33,408 nucleotides of DNA from a virus. A model generated the notes under the pieces. It worked only from the letters and a program-made list of their open reading frames with translations, did not search any database and had not been told where the DNA came from. A program made the position numbers and the translations under genes. How positions within the stretch are numbered: the first letter of the stretch is position 1; the number at the start of each line of letters is the position of its first letter. The stretch covers positions 1-33,408 of the IMG/VR virus record IMGVR_UViG_3300017738_000015; one strand, 5' to 3'. Shown piece after piece: positions 18,252 through 24,137 of the stretch.

Positions 18252-19537
18252 AACGTAAACGGATTATACTCATTAACCGCGACCTTTTGAGGGGGTCTAG
18301 TATAACTTTGTCTATTCTCCAACCCAACAGCCAGATACCTAAACGCATCCGCAGCATGAGACGTGAAGTCATGCCTTGGATGATCTCTGAACATTTTTCT
18401 ACGATCATCCCATTCCTGTCTGTATTGTTTTAGCATTTCTATGCCTTCAGCGCACTTATCCTTATCAAAATGGCATTTAGGCATCAGCACTCTGGCAGCA
18501 TTGATGCCATCAGCCACTTTCATTTTCGGGACGACTTTGAACCTGATGCCGAGCGTGAACGCCGTTTCGAGGCGGCTTTTGCCCGACCCGAGTTCCCTGA
18601 CTTCGATGTCGTGGGGGGCGAGGTGGTCTCCCCAGTGATAATCCTTTTGACGTAGGACTTCAGCGTAGTGATCCAACCCAACACCGCTGCTTTCATAGTA
18701 GTCAATGACATTTACCGCTCCACTCCTAAATATCTGCGCAAACCAAATTGCTGTTGAGTCGTTTATACCCAAATCCCATGCGGTATGCACAGGATAAGCG
18801 GGGTCATAAGGAACTCTAGTAATCCTTCCGTCATCATCAGCATCAGATAACAACTTTCCATAATAAGCCCCTATGATTGCCGCTGTAAAGGAACACTCAT
18901 ATTCCTGTTCATACTGTTCTGGGGTCATTTGCTTCTTAGCAGCCTCAAGCTCCTCATCTTTCACAAGACCGCTTTCAGATGCCTTTACAACCTTCCAGTA
19001 CCACTGATCTGATCCATTCTCTGTCTCAACCTTGGCATTGTCCAGTAAATCATAAAAATGATTATGTCCTGCTGGTGTACCTAGAAATACAGCCGCACCC
19101 TCTCTGTCGGACAGGGCGGGTCTTACAACCTCCCCCCACACCCTTGGGTTTTGCATCCCAAACTCATCAAACACACACAGGTCAAGATAAATACCACGCA
19201 AACTATCAGGGTTCTCAGCAGACAGCAGCATCAGCCTACCGCCATTAGGAAAATCAACTCGTAGCTCAGTTTCATTAAAGTTCACACCAGGTATCACAGA
19301 TGCGTAATATTTCACATAATCCCACGCAATACGCTTGGCTTGTGTAAAGGTAGGAGCCACAAACGCCACTCTTGGCCTCGGTAGTTCACAAACTAGACAA
19401 TGTTTGATTAAATGATTTACAGCCCAGACTGTCTTGCCAAAGCGTCTGTGCATTACAAGCACATTCCAACGCTTTACGCCCTTGTGCATTTCTGCTTGCA
19501 AGTCTCTTGGCTTATAAGGAATGCGTACCTGTTTCAC
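18248..19537 (-). CDS. terL: Terminase large subunit (429 aa)
   Basis: ATPase and nuclease motor that packages DNA. A Walker-A-like loop HRRFGKT is at 30-36 and a Walker B strand LDLCVFDEFG at 118-127, with acidic D124-E125. The nuclease domain starts near 250 with HTAWDLGINDSTAIWF and contains HDIEVRELGSGKSR near 313-326. It ends with HDFTSHAADAFRYLAVG near 395-412; the Asp residues there are the likely metal ligands. The small terminase gene ends 6 bases upstream. About 34 codons (18527-18628) in the conserved nuclease segment have strikingly GC-rich third positions compared with the rest of the gene (see findings). Confidence 0.95.
   Translation of the reverse strand: MKQVRIPYKPRDLQAEMHKGVKRWNVLVMHRRFGKTVWAVNHLIKHCLVCELPRPRVAFVAPTFTQAKRIAWDYVKYYASVIPGVNFNETELRVDFPNGGRLMLLSAENPDSLRGIYLDLCVFDEFGMQNPRVWGEVVRPALSDREGAAVFLGTPAGHNHFYDLLDNAKVETENGSDQWYWKVVKASESGLVKDEELEAAKKQMTPEQYEQEYECSFTAAIIGAYYGKLLSDADDDGRITRVPYDPAYPVHTAWDLGINDSTAIWFAQIFRSGAVNVIDYYESSGVGLDHYAEVLRQKDYHWGDHLAPHDIEVRELGSGKSRLETAFTLGIRFKVVPKMKVADGINAARVLMPKCHFDKDKCAEGIEMLKQYRQEWDDRRKMFRDHPRHDFTSHAADAFRYLAVGLENRQSYTRPPQKVAVNEYNPFTL
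18527..18628 (-). other. GC-rich patch within the large terminase gene
   Basis: In these 34 codons 29 end in G or C, while the codons on either side use A/T-ending forms freely. The encoded segment (HLAPHDIEVRELGSGKSR region through FKVVP) is a conserved part of the nuclease domain and keeps the reading frame. Extra open frames on both strands over this stretch are a by-product of its base composition. A recombination event with a high-GC relative, or a chimeric assembly join, are the two main explanations. Confidence 0.7.
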
Positions 19538-19543
19538 AGATTA

Positions 19544-19921
19544 TCAACTTTCCCACAGTATCTTTACTGCACCGTCAGTAACCTCAACACCAGCCCTAGC
19601 CTTTTGCTCCCCAAACCGCTCTGGCAGTATCTTACTAACCTTCCACCTAACATGAGTACCATAATCCCTCAATACATTCGGATCATAGTCCTTACGCTTA
19701 TGAAGAGCATCACTATATAACTGATCCAACTCCTCTAACGCCTTCTCAGCACTCTGACGCTGTGCCTCCCTAATAGAACTCTCAAAAGCCTCATCCTGCT
19801 TCATAACCTTATAAACAGCACTACGGCTAATACCAACCTCTCTACAAGCCTCTACCAAGCTATAACCATCACCTAATAAACTTGCTAAACCCTCTTTCTT
19901 AAACCTTGTAAACCTAGCCAT
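19544..19921 (-). CDS. terS: Terminase small subunit (125 aa)
   Basis: I start the protein at the ATG at 19921 (MARFTRFKKEGLASLLGDG), because a GGAG site lies five bases upstream; the longer open frame back to 19990 lacks such a site. Residues about 10-45 form a helix-turn-helix (YSLVEACREVGISRSAVYK) that should bind the packaging site. The remainder is a helical oligomerisation region (AEKALEELDQLYSDALHKRK) and a short C-terminal strand that may contact the portal or large subunit. This is typical of small terminases, and the large subunit follows directly. It is the first gene of the long late operon. Confidence 0.88.
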   Translation of the reverse strand: MARFTRFKKEGLASLLGDGYSLVEACREVGISRSAVYKVMKQDEAFESSIREAQRQSAEKALEELDQLYSDALHKRKDYDPNVLRDYGTHVRWKVSKILPERFGEQKARAGVEVTDGAVKILWES

Positions 19922-20183
19922 GCTAACTCCGACTGTGTGTTGGAAAGGACTATTTAACACATATAGAGTGAGGCGGCGCGTGTTGGGCATACGGCAAAAA
20001 ATAGACCCGCCCCTACCTACTCCTTACTTGTTTTGTGACAAGCTTGTTGTGCCTGATTTGCCTTAGCTCTGTGTGGTCAAGATTTGTTAAAACACGCTAC
20101 AAACTCAAGCAAACAAAACAAATCAAGCTCCCTCTTCTCTCTCTTTTACTTGTCTACTTGTTAGACTAATAACATACATTCTG

Positions 20184-20214
20184 TTGACAGTAAATAAGCA
20201 CCCTATGCCATACT
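20184..20214 (+). promoter_or_regulatory. Early promoter P1 (sigma70-like)
   Basis: TTGACA at 20184-20189 and CATACT at 20209-20214 with a 19-base spacer. The core CTGTTGACAG is itself a dyad around the -35 box, and a GCA-N5-TGC dyad (20198-20208) lies in the spacer. The same layout recurs in P2 and near 24142. It directs transcription towards the early genes. The -10 box is imperfect and the spacing long, so activity would be moderate or regulated. Confidence 0.55.
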
Positions 20215-20272
20215 TATATATATGCTGCTCTCAGCCTTGGTTTATTTTTTTTCGACTCATTGTCTTTTTTTG

Positions 20273-20302
20273 TTGACAGGTATATGCACGCTGTGCTTAT
20301 CT
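20273..20302 (+). promoter_or_regulatory. Early promoter P2 (sigma70-like)
   Basis: TTGACA at 20273-20278 followed by TTATCT at 20297-20302 with an 18-base spacer, 33 bases before the first early ATG. A perfect dyad GCAC-GCT-GTGC (20286-20296) sits between the boxes. Aligned with P1, more than half of the spacer bases are the same, including GCAC and TGC blocks, which suggests that P1 and P2 are duplicates under the same control. Confidence 0.6.
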
Positions 20303-20334
20303 CTCATTAGCAAAACAAATGAAAGGTTAAAACA

Positions 20335-20553
20335 ATGACTCAAAGACATAATGATTATCGTGACTGCATGACAACAGAGCCGATGAACAAAGAACCAAAC
20401 TTAAAGTTTTTTAGATCGCACCATGCAAAGACAATGCACGATAAAGATTTTCAAATTGCTTTAGGTAAGGTTTTAGATATTGCCGATAAGAACAAGGTTG
20501 ATATTCACGACCTTTGTCAATCAATTCGTTTTATGAATAAACATGGTTTCTAA
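20335..20553 (+). CDS. Early protein of unknown function (72 aa)
   Basis: First early gene, 33 bases downstream of promoter P2 and preceded by the recurring leader (TTAGCAAAAC, then GAAAGG). The protein is charged and histidine-rich in its first half (FFRSHHAKTMHDKDFQIALG), followed by a helical segment (KVLDIADKNKVDIHDLCQSI). No known domain is recognised. First-transcribed small phage genes often act against host functions or start the early programme, but nothing in the sequence shows this. Confidence 0.75.
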   Translation: MTQRHNDYRDCMTTEPMNKEPNLKFFRSHHAKTMHDKDFQIALGKVLDIADKNKVDIHDLCQSIRFMNKHGF

Positions 20554-20588
20554 TCAAATAATCACACTAGCAAAAGGAAGATAAGACA

Positions 20589-21044
20589 ATGAGAAAAGTT
20601 AGCAAAAACACAGTATTCGCATTTTTAAATCGTACCGTAAAACGTACTGGGAAAAATGACGCTGTTAAACGCACAGGATTTGTTGAGACTAACAACAAAA
20701 CAGGCGAAACAAAAAACACAGAATGTTTTTACATGACGCTACACGATAACCCTATAGCAAGCTTGCAGCCATTACACAAAACAAAATGGCACAAACGCAC
20801 AATACATTTAACCCTTGCAGGTTGGAACACAGTAACAACACGCGAACGATTAAATGCTTTATTGCGTATTCTGGGCAAAAGTAACTTGCATATTGTCCAA
20901 CATAAACACCAAGCTTGCCTTGCCACATTTGCAGGGAACAAACGGCTTACAACACCATTAAATGCGCATCGCTGGTATGATTTGGAAGAATTGCAGCACA
21001 TGGCAAACTTTTTATACCACAAAGAAACTAACAAGGCAGCATAA
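20589..21044 (+). CDS. Basic early protein of unknown function (151 aa)
   Basis: A Lys/Arg/His/Thr-rich protein with a beta-strand/helix pattern (NTECFYMTLHDNPI, then RTIHLTLAGWNTVTTRERLN). It has an N-terminal basic region with repeated KRTGK/KRTGF units at about 18-30 and a C-terminal WYDLEELQHMANFLY helix. The leader ACTAGCAAAAGGAAG and an ATG eight bases further support the start. The basic charge suggests nucleic-acid binding; the fold is not recognised. A strong stem-loop region follows it. Confidence 0.75.
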   Translation: MRKVSKNTVFAFLNRTVKRTGKNDAVKRTGFVETNNKTGETKNTECFYMTLHDNPIASLQPLHKTKWHKRTIHLTLAGWNTVTTRERLNALLRILGKSNLHIVQHKHQACLATFAGNKRLTTPLNAHRWYDLEELQHMANFLYHKETNKAA

Positions 21045-21053
21045 ACAACAACA

Positions 21054-21115
21054 GGCGGCACGCATTGCGCGTGCTGCCCCATGATTGCATGGCAATGATT
21101 GTGCAATGATGGGGC
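21054..21115 (+). other. Overlapping alternative stem-loops in the early leader
   Basis: Arm GGCGGCACGC (21054-21063) pairs with GCGTGCTGCC (21069-21078) over ten positions with one G-T wobble and a five-base loop. The 3' arm overlaps the 5' arm of a second stem, GCCCCAT (21076-21082) with ATGGGGC (21109-21115), whose loop holds a smaller ATTGC/GCAAT hairpin. The two main stems exclude each other. They lie between two early genes and 36 bases before the next ATG. No poly-U follows, so this is not a standard terminator; a switch, processing site or stabiliser is possible. Confidence 0.6.
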
Positions 21116-21150
21116 AAATGCCCACAACACTAGCAAGAGAGGTTAAACAA

Positions 21151-21372
21151 ATGGCAAAATATAATGGTTACACAAGTTGGAACGCTTGGAACGTATCGCT
21201 TTGGATAAATAACGATGAATACCTTTACAACATGGCAAGAGATACCGTCAAAAGTTTGGGTTATGTGCGTGGATTGAAGGCTCTTGTCGCACAATGGGGA
21301 GGCGAAAAAACCCCAGATGGGGCAATCTATAACCGCACCGGAATCAAGCAAGCAATACAAGAGATAGTTTGA
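21151..21372 (+). CDS. DUF7249-like small phage protein (73 aa)
   Basis: The start MAKYNGYTSWNAWNVSLWIN followed by NDEYLYNMARDTV is a pattern that recurs in many unrelated phages as a protein of unknown function (family similar to DUF7249). I take the ATG at 21151, because the leader ACTAGCAAGAGAGG lies just before it; the open frame extends 22 codons upstream through the stem-loop region and is unlikely to be translated. The stop overlaps the start of the next small gene by one base. Tryptophan-rich N-terminus and Gly-x-Lys turns suggest a small compact fold. Confidence 0.75.
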   Translation: MAKYNGYTSWNAWNVSLWINNDEYLYNMARDTVKSLGYVRGLKALVAQWGGEKTPDGAIYNRTGIKQAIQEIV

Positions 21373-21515
21373 TGGCTGAGAAACTTTTAAACGGTTTTTG
21401 TATGATAATCACAATCTTAATAATAATGGGTTTTATTGACTGGTTGTGGTTGTTTGGAATCGAAAGCAGTCGAAGTTACACTTGGTACGCTGTAATGGCT
21501 CACTTTGGTAAATAG
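21372..21515 (+). CDS. Single-pass membrane mini-protein (47 aa)
   Basis: Not on usual gene-length lists. The start codon is part of TTTGATGG, where the stop of the upstream gene and the ATG share one base. The protein reads MAEKLLNGF, then a hydrophobic span CMIITILIIMGFIDWLWLFG (about 10-29), then a polar tail ending in YAVMAHFGK. This is a convincing transmembrane helix with a tail. The function is unknown; early membrane mini-proteins are candidates for exclusion or host takeover roles. Coupled translation and good composition support it as real. Confidence 0.65.
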   Translation: MAEKLLNGFCMIITILIIMGFIDWLWLFGIESSRSYTWYAVMAHFGK

Positions 21516-21526
21516 GCTACCGACTA

Positions 21527-21556
21527 CCCATTGACGGTTAGAGGGCTGTCAGTGGG
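21527..21556 (+). other. Stem-loop upstream of the 152-residue early gene
   Basis: CCCATTGAC (21527-21535) pairs with GTCAGTGGG (21548-21556) over nine positions with one wobble and a twelve-base loop. It lies between the stop of the membrane mini-protein and the leader motif at 21581. No U-run follows. Confidence 0.5.
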
Positions 21557-21580
21557 CTTCAAATCGCCAGCAATGGCACA

Positions 21581-21600
21581 ACTAGCAAAAGAGAGAGGGC
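21581..21600 (+). repeat. Recurring early-gene leader, best copy (CTAGCAAAAGAGAGAGGG)
   Basis: Reference copy of a motif with consensus ACTAGCAAAAGAGAGAGGG. Other copies begin at 20307, 20566, 21129, 22061, 22393 (degenerate), 22726, 22978, 24176 and 25072, all on the plus strand in the early region. In nearly all, an ATG follows the copy at a short distance. The GAGAGAGG part is the ribosome-binding site, but the CTAGCAA block upstream is not part of a usual Shine-Dalgarno sequence and is the conserved portion. I saw no equivalent block before late genes. Confidence 0.8.
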
Positions 21601-21605
21601 AAATC

Positions 21606-22064
21606 ATGTCTAAGAAAGTAAATCACTCGTTATCTAATAAACTTATCAGTAGGTTTATATCAAATGAAGAAGCTACAAAGCGTAAGGAAGATAGGATAAT
21701 ACAAAGCCTATCGCCTGATATTGGCACGTTACGTCTAACTTACACCATGATTAACAAACATATCATTGATGCAAATGCCAGCATCCGAAGGCTTGCGCTA
21801 TTGCTTGGCGTTGATATGGAAACAATGACCAATGGCGATAAAGTGACGATACAAGGCGAATATGACGATGGAACGCCATGCAATGTAAATTTTTATCGCA
21901 CTAGGATGCGTTCAGATAGGCGAGTTAGTCTATCAGGCATTAAGAAGCAAGCGCAAAGTGGTGATCTATTAGCCTTGTCTTACAAGAGAAACGAGCAAGG
22001 CGAATACATACTAATTATTAACGTAACAGCGGCAGCACATTGTCGCGTAACTAAAATTAGCTAG
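21606..22064 (+). CDS. Early protein of unknown function (152 aa)
   Basis: I start at the ATG at 21606 (MSKKVNHSLSNKLISRFISN), which follows the leader motif; the frame is open for 25 codons upstream, but that part translates the leader itself. The protein has a helical N-terminal half with charged stretches (EEATKRKEDRIIQSLSPD), a middle helix (ANASIRRLALLLGVDMETM), and a beta-rich C-terminal half with a GDKVTIQGEYDDGTPCN hairpin and an ending strand YILIINVTAAAHCRVT. No family recognised. Its stop lies within the leader of the next gene. Confidence 0.72.
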   Translation: MSKKVNHSLSNKLISRFISNEEATKRKEDRIIQSLSPDIGTLRLTYTMINKHIIDANASIRRLALLLGVDMETMTNGDKVTIQGEYDDGTPCNVNFYRTRMRSDRRVSLSGIKKQAQSGDLLALSYKRNEQGEYILIINVTAAAHCRVTKIS

Positions 22065-22086
22065 CAAAAGAGAGAGGGATAAAACA

Positions 22087-22398
22087 ATGGTAATAGAATT
22101 TGATATTGATGACGTTTTGTTTATGTCGCACACCGCTTGCCAAAACTTTTACAATGAACAAAGAGAAAGATTTGAACATTATAAAAGTAATATAAGAATG
22201 TTGCCAGATAGACCAACAGCAAAAGACAAGCAAGGCACTATGTTTTTCTATGATAGCCAAGTTTCTGCCTTGATAGCTTACAAAGTTATCAGTGAAAGAG
22301 AAAGTGCCGCATTGCTTTGGGATTTAGTAGGCGAAGAATGGGTTGTGGCTTGCTCAATGGATTGGAAGCAATACATGGAAAGCAGAAGTGCTGCGTAA
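22087..22398 (+). CDS. Early protein of unknown function (103 aa)
   Basis: Start chosen at the ATG 17-20 bases after a complete leader motif. The protein begins with a short beta/acidic segment (MVIEFDIDDVLFMSHTA). It continues with a charged helix (YNEQRERFEHYKSNIRML) and a second helix (SALIAYKVISERESAALLWD), and ends with tryptophan-rich residues (WVVACSMDWKQYMESRSAA). No domain recognised; no membrane segment. The stop lies next to the degenerate leader copy of the next gene. Confidence 0.7.
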   Translation: MVIEFDIDDVLFMSHTACQNFYNEQRERFEHYKSNIRMLPDRPTAKDKQGTMFFYDSQVSALIAYKVISERESAALLWDLVGEEWVVACSMDWKQYMESRSAA

Positions 22399-22415
22399 AG
22401 AGAGAGGGCAAAACA

Positions 22416-22679
22416 ATGATTAACGCAATATTCAAATTAAGAGACAAGTCTCAAACAAATTTAGGATGGGAATACATTAAGATTGTTGATCGATATTGTT
22501 ATGGCTGGGAAGAAGTGCCAGCAGAAAACACATATCACAAAAAAGCTTGGACAATGAAAAAGTTTACCTTTGTCATTCTGGGCTGGGATACAGACAAACC
22601 AAAAGATATGCACCCAATAACTGAAGATGAGATGGAAGACTTATGGATGAATTATGATTTTGTTGAAATGGAAAACTAA
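22416..22679 (+). CDS. Early protein of unknown function (87 aa)
   Basis: The ATG at 22416 follows the leader copy AAAGAGAGAGGGCAAAACA. The protein is rich in Tyr, Trp, Asp and Glu (LGWEYIKIVDRYCYGWEEV, then WTMKKFTFVILGWDTDKP). It has an acidic C-terminus (EDEMEDLWMNYDFVEMEN), giving it a strongly negative net charge. Small acidic phage proteins often mimic DNA or bind basic host factors; that is speculative here. No family recognised. Confidence 0.7.
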   Translation: MINAIFKLRDKSQTNLGWEYIKIVDRYCYGWEEVPAENTYHKKAWTMKKFTFVILGWDTDKPKDMHPITEDEMEDLWMNYDFVEMEN

Positions 22680-22687
22680 AAGAGAAA

Positions 22688-22712
22688 CCGCCAAAGCATT
22701 GCGCTATGGCGG
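22688..22712 (+). other. Stem-loop upstream of the Cro/CI-like gene
   Basis: CCGCCA (22688-22693) pairs perfectly with TGGCGG (22707-22712); inside it AGC and GCT form an extra short stem around ATTGC. It lies 9 bases after a stop codon and before the leader copy at 22726. There is no clear U tract. The leader copy is followed by a ten-codon open frame (ATG at 22737) that ends before the regulator gene; it could be a leader peptide or nothing. Confidence 0.5.
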
Positions 22713-22788
22713 CTCTCACTTTCACACTAGCAAAACATGAAAGGTACGTTCCTAAAAAACCCTAAATAGGAATAGAAAGGATTATAAC

Positions 22789-22998
22789 ATGGATGCAAAA
22801 ACTTTCAAGTTAGAAAGATTACAGCTTGGTCTTAGTCAAACTGACATGGCTAACAGGCTAGGCGTTTGCCTGAGAACAATAGGTTATTACGAGGCAGGCG
22901 AGAAACCAATACCAGACTCAATCAGGCTTCTACATAACTGCTTAAAGAGAAAGGTCATTTTAGAAAAAGATATTGAGCTAGCAAAAGAGAGAGGATAG
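22789..22998 (+). CDS. XRE-family (Cro/CI-like) DNA-binding regulator (69 aa)
   Basis: A compact helix-turn-helix protein: KLERLQLGLSQTDMANRLG followed by CLRTIGYYEAGEKPIPDSIR has the XRE signature of a Q-T/S-x-x-A-x-x-L-G turn helix and a recognition helix ending in YYEAG. The rest is a short dimer-like helix. The ATG follows a GAAAGG site. It is the last gene of the first early block, directly before a terminator. It probably represses one or more of the promoters that carry dyads. The final codons translate a leader copy (ELAKERG). Confidence 0.85.
   Translation: MDAKTFKLERLQLGLSQTDMANRLGVCLRTIGYYEAGEKPIPDSIRLLHNCLKRKVILEKDIELAKERG
22978..22994 (+). repeat. Leader copy overlapping the end of the regulator gene
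   Basis: CTAGCAAAAGAGAGAGG occurs inside the last codons of the regulator gene. No plus-strand gene follows; a terminator begins 25 bases further on. It is either a relic of a lost downstream gene or evidence that the motif has a role apart from translation starts. Confidence 0.7.
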
Positions 22999-23018
22999 CA
23001 CAAGCTAGTTGTACAACA

Positions 23019-23060
23019 AAAACTAGCCTAGTCTATAAGCTGGGCTAGTTTTATTTTTTT
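23019..23060 (+). terminator. Rho-independent terminator of the first early block
   Basis: AAAACTAGCC (23019-23028) pairs with GGCTAGTTTT (23043-23052) over ten base pairs, followed by ATTTTTTTAT. The loop of fourteen bases is wide but the stem and T-run are clear. It ends rightward transcription before the minus-strand island. Confidence 0.75.
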
Positions 23061-23071
23061 ATATATTTATT

Positions 23072-23128
23072 GCTTGCTAGTTTTGAGTTGAGTCTAGTTA
23101 AAGACTAGACTAGTGTTAACGAGCAAGC
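23072..23128. other. Inverted-repeat region between convergent gene blocks
   Basis: AGTCTAGT (23091-23098) pairs perfectly with ACTAGACT (23104-23111) around a five-base loop. Outside it GCTTGC (23072-23077) pairs with GCAAGC (23123-23128), giving a larger cruciform. The segment 23074-23080 reads TTGCTAG, the complement of the leader core CTAGCAA. It may terminate minus-strand transcription from the resolvase gene, though no U-run is evident on that strand. Confidence 0.5.
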
Positions 23129-23142
23129 TCGATTTTATCCAG

Positions 23143-23547
23143 TCAGTTTTTCTTGTCAACCCCATAACTTTCCCTGACCACTTGAACCCAAGTTGATAGT
23201 GACATTTCTGCAACAAGCTTTGGATCATAAGAGAAAGAACGACACGCAGCCATAAGCTGTATGACGCAACGGATTGGCCTGTTGTTAAACTTGTATATCA
23301 GCACTGGGAACCTATCGCCTGATGCCTCACAAGCCTGTTCCCACCATGCCTGTTTGTAGGTTGCGCCACTGGCATAAGCCTTACATTCAATAGACCATCC
23401 AGGGATTACAATGTCAGCCTCACCTTTGATTTGATATTGAGAGAGGTTGCGCTTTGGCATCTCAGGCAATGACTCGCCAAGATGGTCTTTTATATAGTTT
23501 ACAATCTGACGCTCAAACGCTGCACCTTTCTGTCTGCTATCTGTCAT
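23143..23547 (-). CDS. Holliday-junction-resolvase-like nuclease (134 aa)
   Basis: Nuclease of the PD-(D/E)XK type resembling Hjc-like resolvases. The N-terminal KGAAFERQIVNYIKD has the active-site Glu12. It continues with QIKGEADIVIPGWSIECKAY, where Asp45 and Glu54-x-Lys56 complete the metal site at the usual spacing. The strand FPVLIYKFNNRPIRCVIQL follows. Length (134 aa) is typical for this class. It is the last gene of the minus-strand island, overlapping the upstream 52-residue gene by 11 bases. Likely role is cleavage of branched recombination or replication intermediates, matching the recombination genes nearby. Confidence 0.78.
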   Translation of the reverse strand: MTDSRQKGAAFERQIVNYIKDHLGESLPEMPKRNLSQYQIKGEADIVIPGWSIECKAYASGATYKQAWWEQACEASGDRFPVLIYKFNNRPIRCVIQLMAACRSFSYDPKLVAEMSLSTWVQVVRESYGVDKKN

Positions 23548-23695
23548 TTTTTTTCTGCTTTAAAACGCTCTTGGCTGGATTCTTTTTGCGGATTACACGC
23601 CCAAGATTATCAAACTTAATATCTATCTCTGGCACATGCAAAGCCTCTTTGATTTCTTCAATCGTAGGCACTTTATAATTATCTTTTCTGTCCAT
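23537..23695 (-). CDS. Small charged protein of unknown function (52 aa)
   Basis: I choose the ATG at 23695 (MDRKDNYKVPTIEEIKEALH), preceded by GGAGATAAAC; a longer reading to 23743 is possible but lacks support. The protein has a helical acidic first half, then a basic tail (RVIRKKNPAKSVLKQKKNDR). It overlaps the zinc-protein gene by 17 bases and the resolvase gene by 11, as expected for a coupled set. Unknown function; perhaps a partner of the resolvase. Confidence 0.55.
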   Translation of the reverse strand: MDRKDNYKVPTIEEIKEALHVPEIDIKFDNLGRVIRKKNPAKSVLKQKKNDR

Positions 23696-23951
23696 GTTTA
23701 TCTCCATACACCAAATGACAAACTTTACATTCCAAAGCACCATCCAGAAAGGTATCGCACCTCACGCAATTGCCATTGGCTAACCGCCTCGCAAACAAAC
23801 CATCACCCACTTGGATAACATCAGAAACCTCGCCAGTGCCATCGCATTCCTCGCAGTCCTCTGGCACAACGTCTGTTGGATCAAAGTAATCTTTGACATA
23901 CTGAAATCCTTTACCTTTGCACTTTCGACATGGCTTCGTTGAAAAAGTCAT
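23679..23951 (-). CDS. DnaJ-type zinc-finger protein (90 aa)
   Basis: Two CxxCxGxG repeats (CRKCKGKG at 8-15 and CEECDGTG at about 33-40) are the zinc-binding motif of DnaJ. A second CxxC pair (CVRC, CKVC) lies in the C-terminal half, making a possible second zinc site. The J domain is missing, so this is not a full chaperone. Small proteins of this type are common in phages with no fixed function; nucleic-acid or protein binding is likely. It overlaps the repressor gene upstream by 41 bases with a GAGG site before its ATG. Confidence 0.75.
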   Translation of the reverse strand: MTFSTKPCRKCKGKGFQYVKDYFDPTDVVPEDCEECDGTGEVSDVIQVGDGLFARRLANGNCVRCDTFLDGALECKVCHLVYGDKHGQKR

Positions 23952-24120
23952 TGGGCTTTACCTCACCGTTGCTTGCTAAAATAATCCTACGCAAAACGTC
24001 TGGGCTTGGATAGCGTCTGTTTGCTACAAAATGAGACACTGCCGAGCGAGTAATCCCACAACGCCTTGCAAACTTGCTTTGCGTTATCTTGTTGATTTTA
24101 AGATATTCTTTCAATGTCAT
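23911..24120 (-). CDS. XRE-family (CI/Cro-like) repressor (69 aa)
   Basis: The sequence MTLKEYLKINKITQSKFARR, then CGITRSAVSHFVANRRYPSP, is a clear helix-turn-helix with recognition helix SAVSHFVANRR. I start at the ATG at 24120; the four codons upstream would need a TTG start. It is transcribed away from the RecB-like gene, with an 82-base gap containing a perfect dyad. It is therefore likely to repress the neighbouring rightward promoter and perhaps its own. The C-terminal peptidase/dimer domain of large CI proteins is absent, so no RecA-dependent inactivation is expected. Confidence 0.85.
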   Translation of the reverse strand: MTLKEYLKINKITQSKFARRCGITRSAVSHFVANRRYPSPDVLRRIILASNGEVKPNDFFNEAMSKVQR

Positions 24121-24137
24121 AACATAAACCAAACTTT

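Larger units (their letters stand above)
19922..20334. promoter_or_regulatory. 413-bp divergent control region between late and early genes
   Basis: This is the longest stretch without genes and separates leftward late genes from rightward early genes. The half near the early genes holds two sigma70-like promoters with identical TGTTGACAG cores (20182-20190 and 20271-20279). The half near terS is rich in short A/T tracts and has a ten-base palindrome ACAAGCTTGT at 20038-20047 and a pyrimidine-rich run (about 20130-20150). I could not pick out a convincing leftward late promoter. The region is also the best candidate for an origin or packaging site, but I see no iterons or DnaA boxes that settle this. 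Confidence 0.6.

Noticed and set aside
18441-18711. Open frames on both strands over the GC-rich terminase patch
   Set aside because: They arise because GC-rich codons lack stop codons in other frames; the terminase frame is continuous and conserved.
19922-19990. N-terminal extension of the small terminase
   Set aside because: No ribosome site upstream of 19990, while GGAG precedes the ATG at 19921.
20729-21136. A 135-codon minus-strand open frame
   Set aside because: It is the shadow of the 151-residue early gene and crosses the stem-loop region; its cysteine-rich sequence looks random.
22317-22415. N-terminal extension of the 87-residue early protein
   Set aside because: It overlaps the end of the upstream gene out of frame and translates the leader motif; the ATG at 22416 has the ribosome site.
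22737-22769. Ten-codon leader peptide before the Cro/CI-like gene
   Set aside because: Its ATG is part of the leader sequence and there is nothing to support translation; kept only as a remark.
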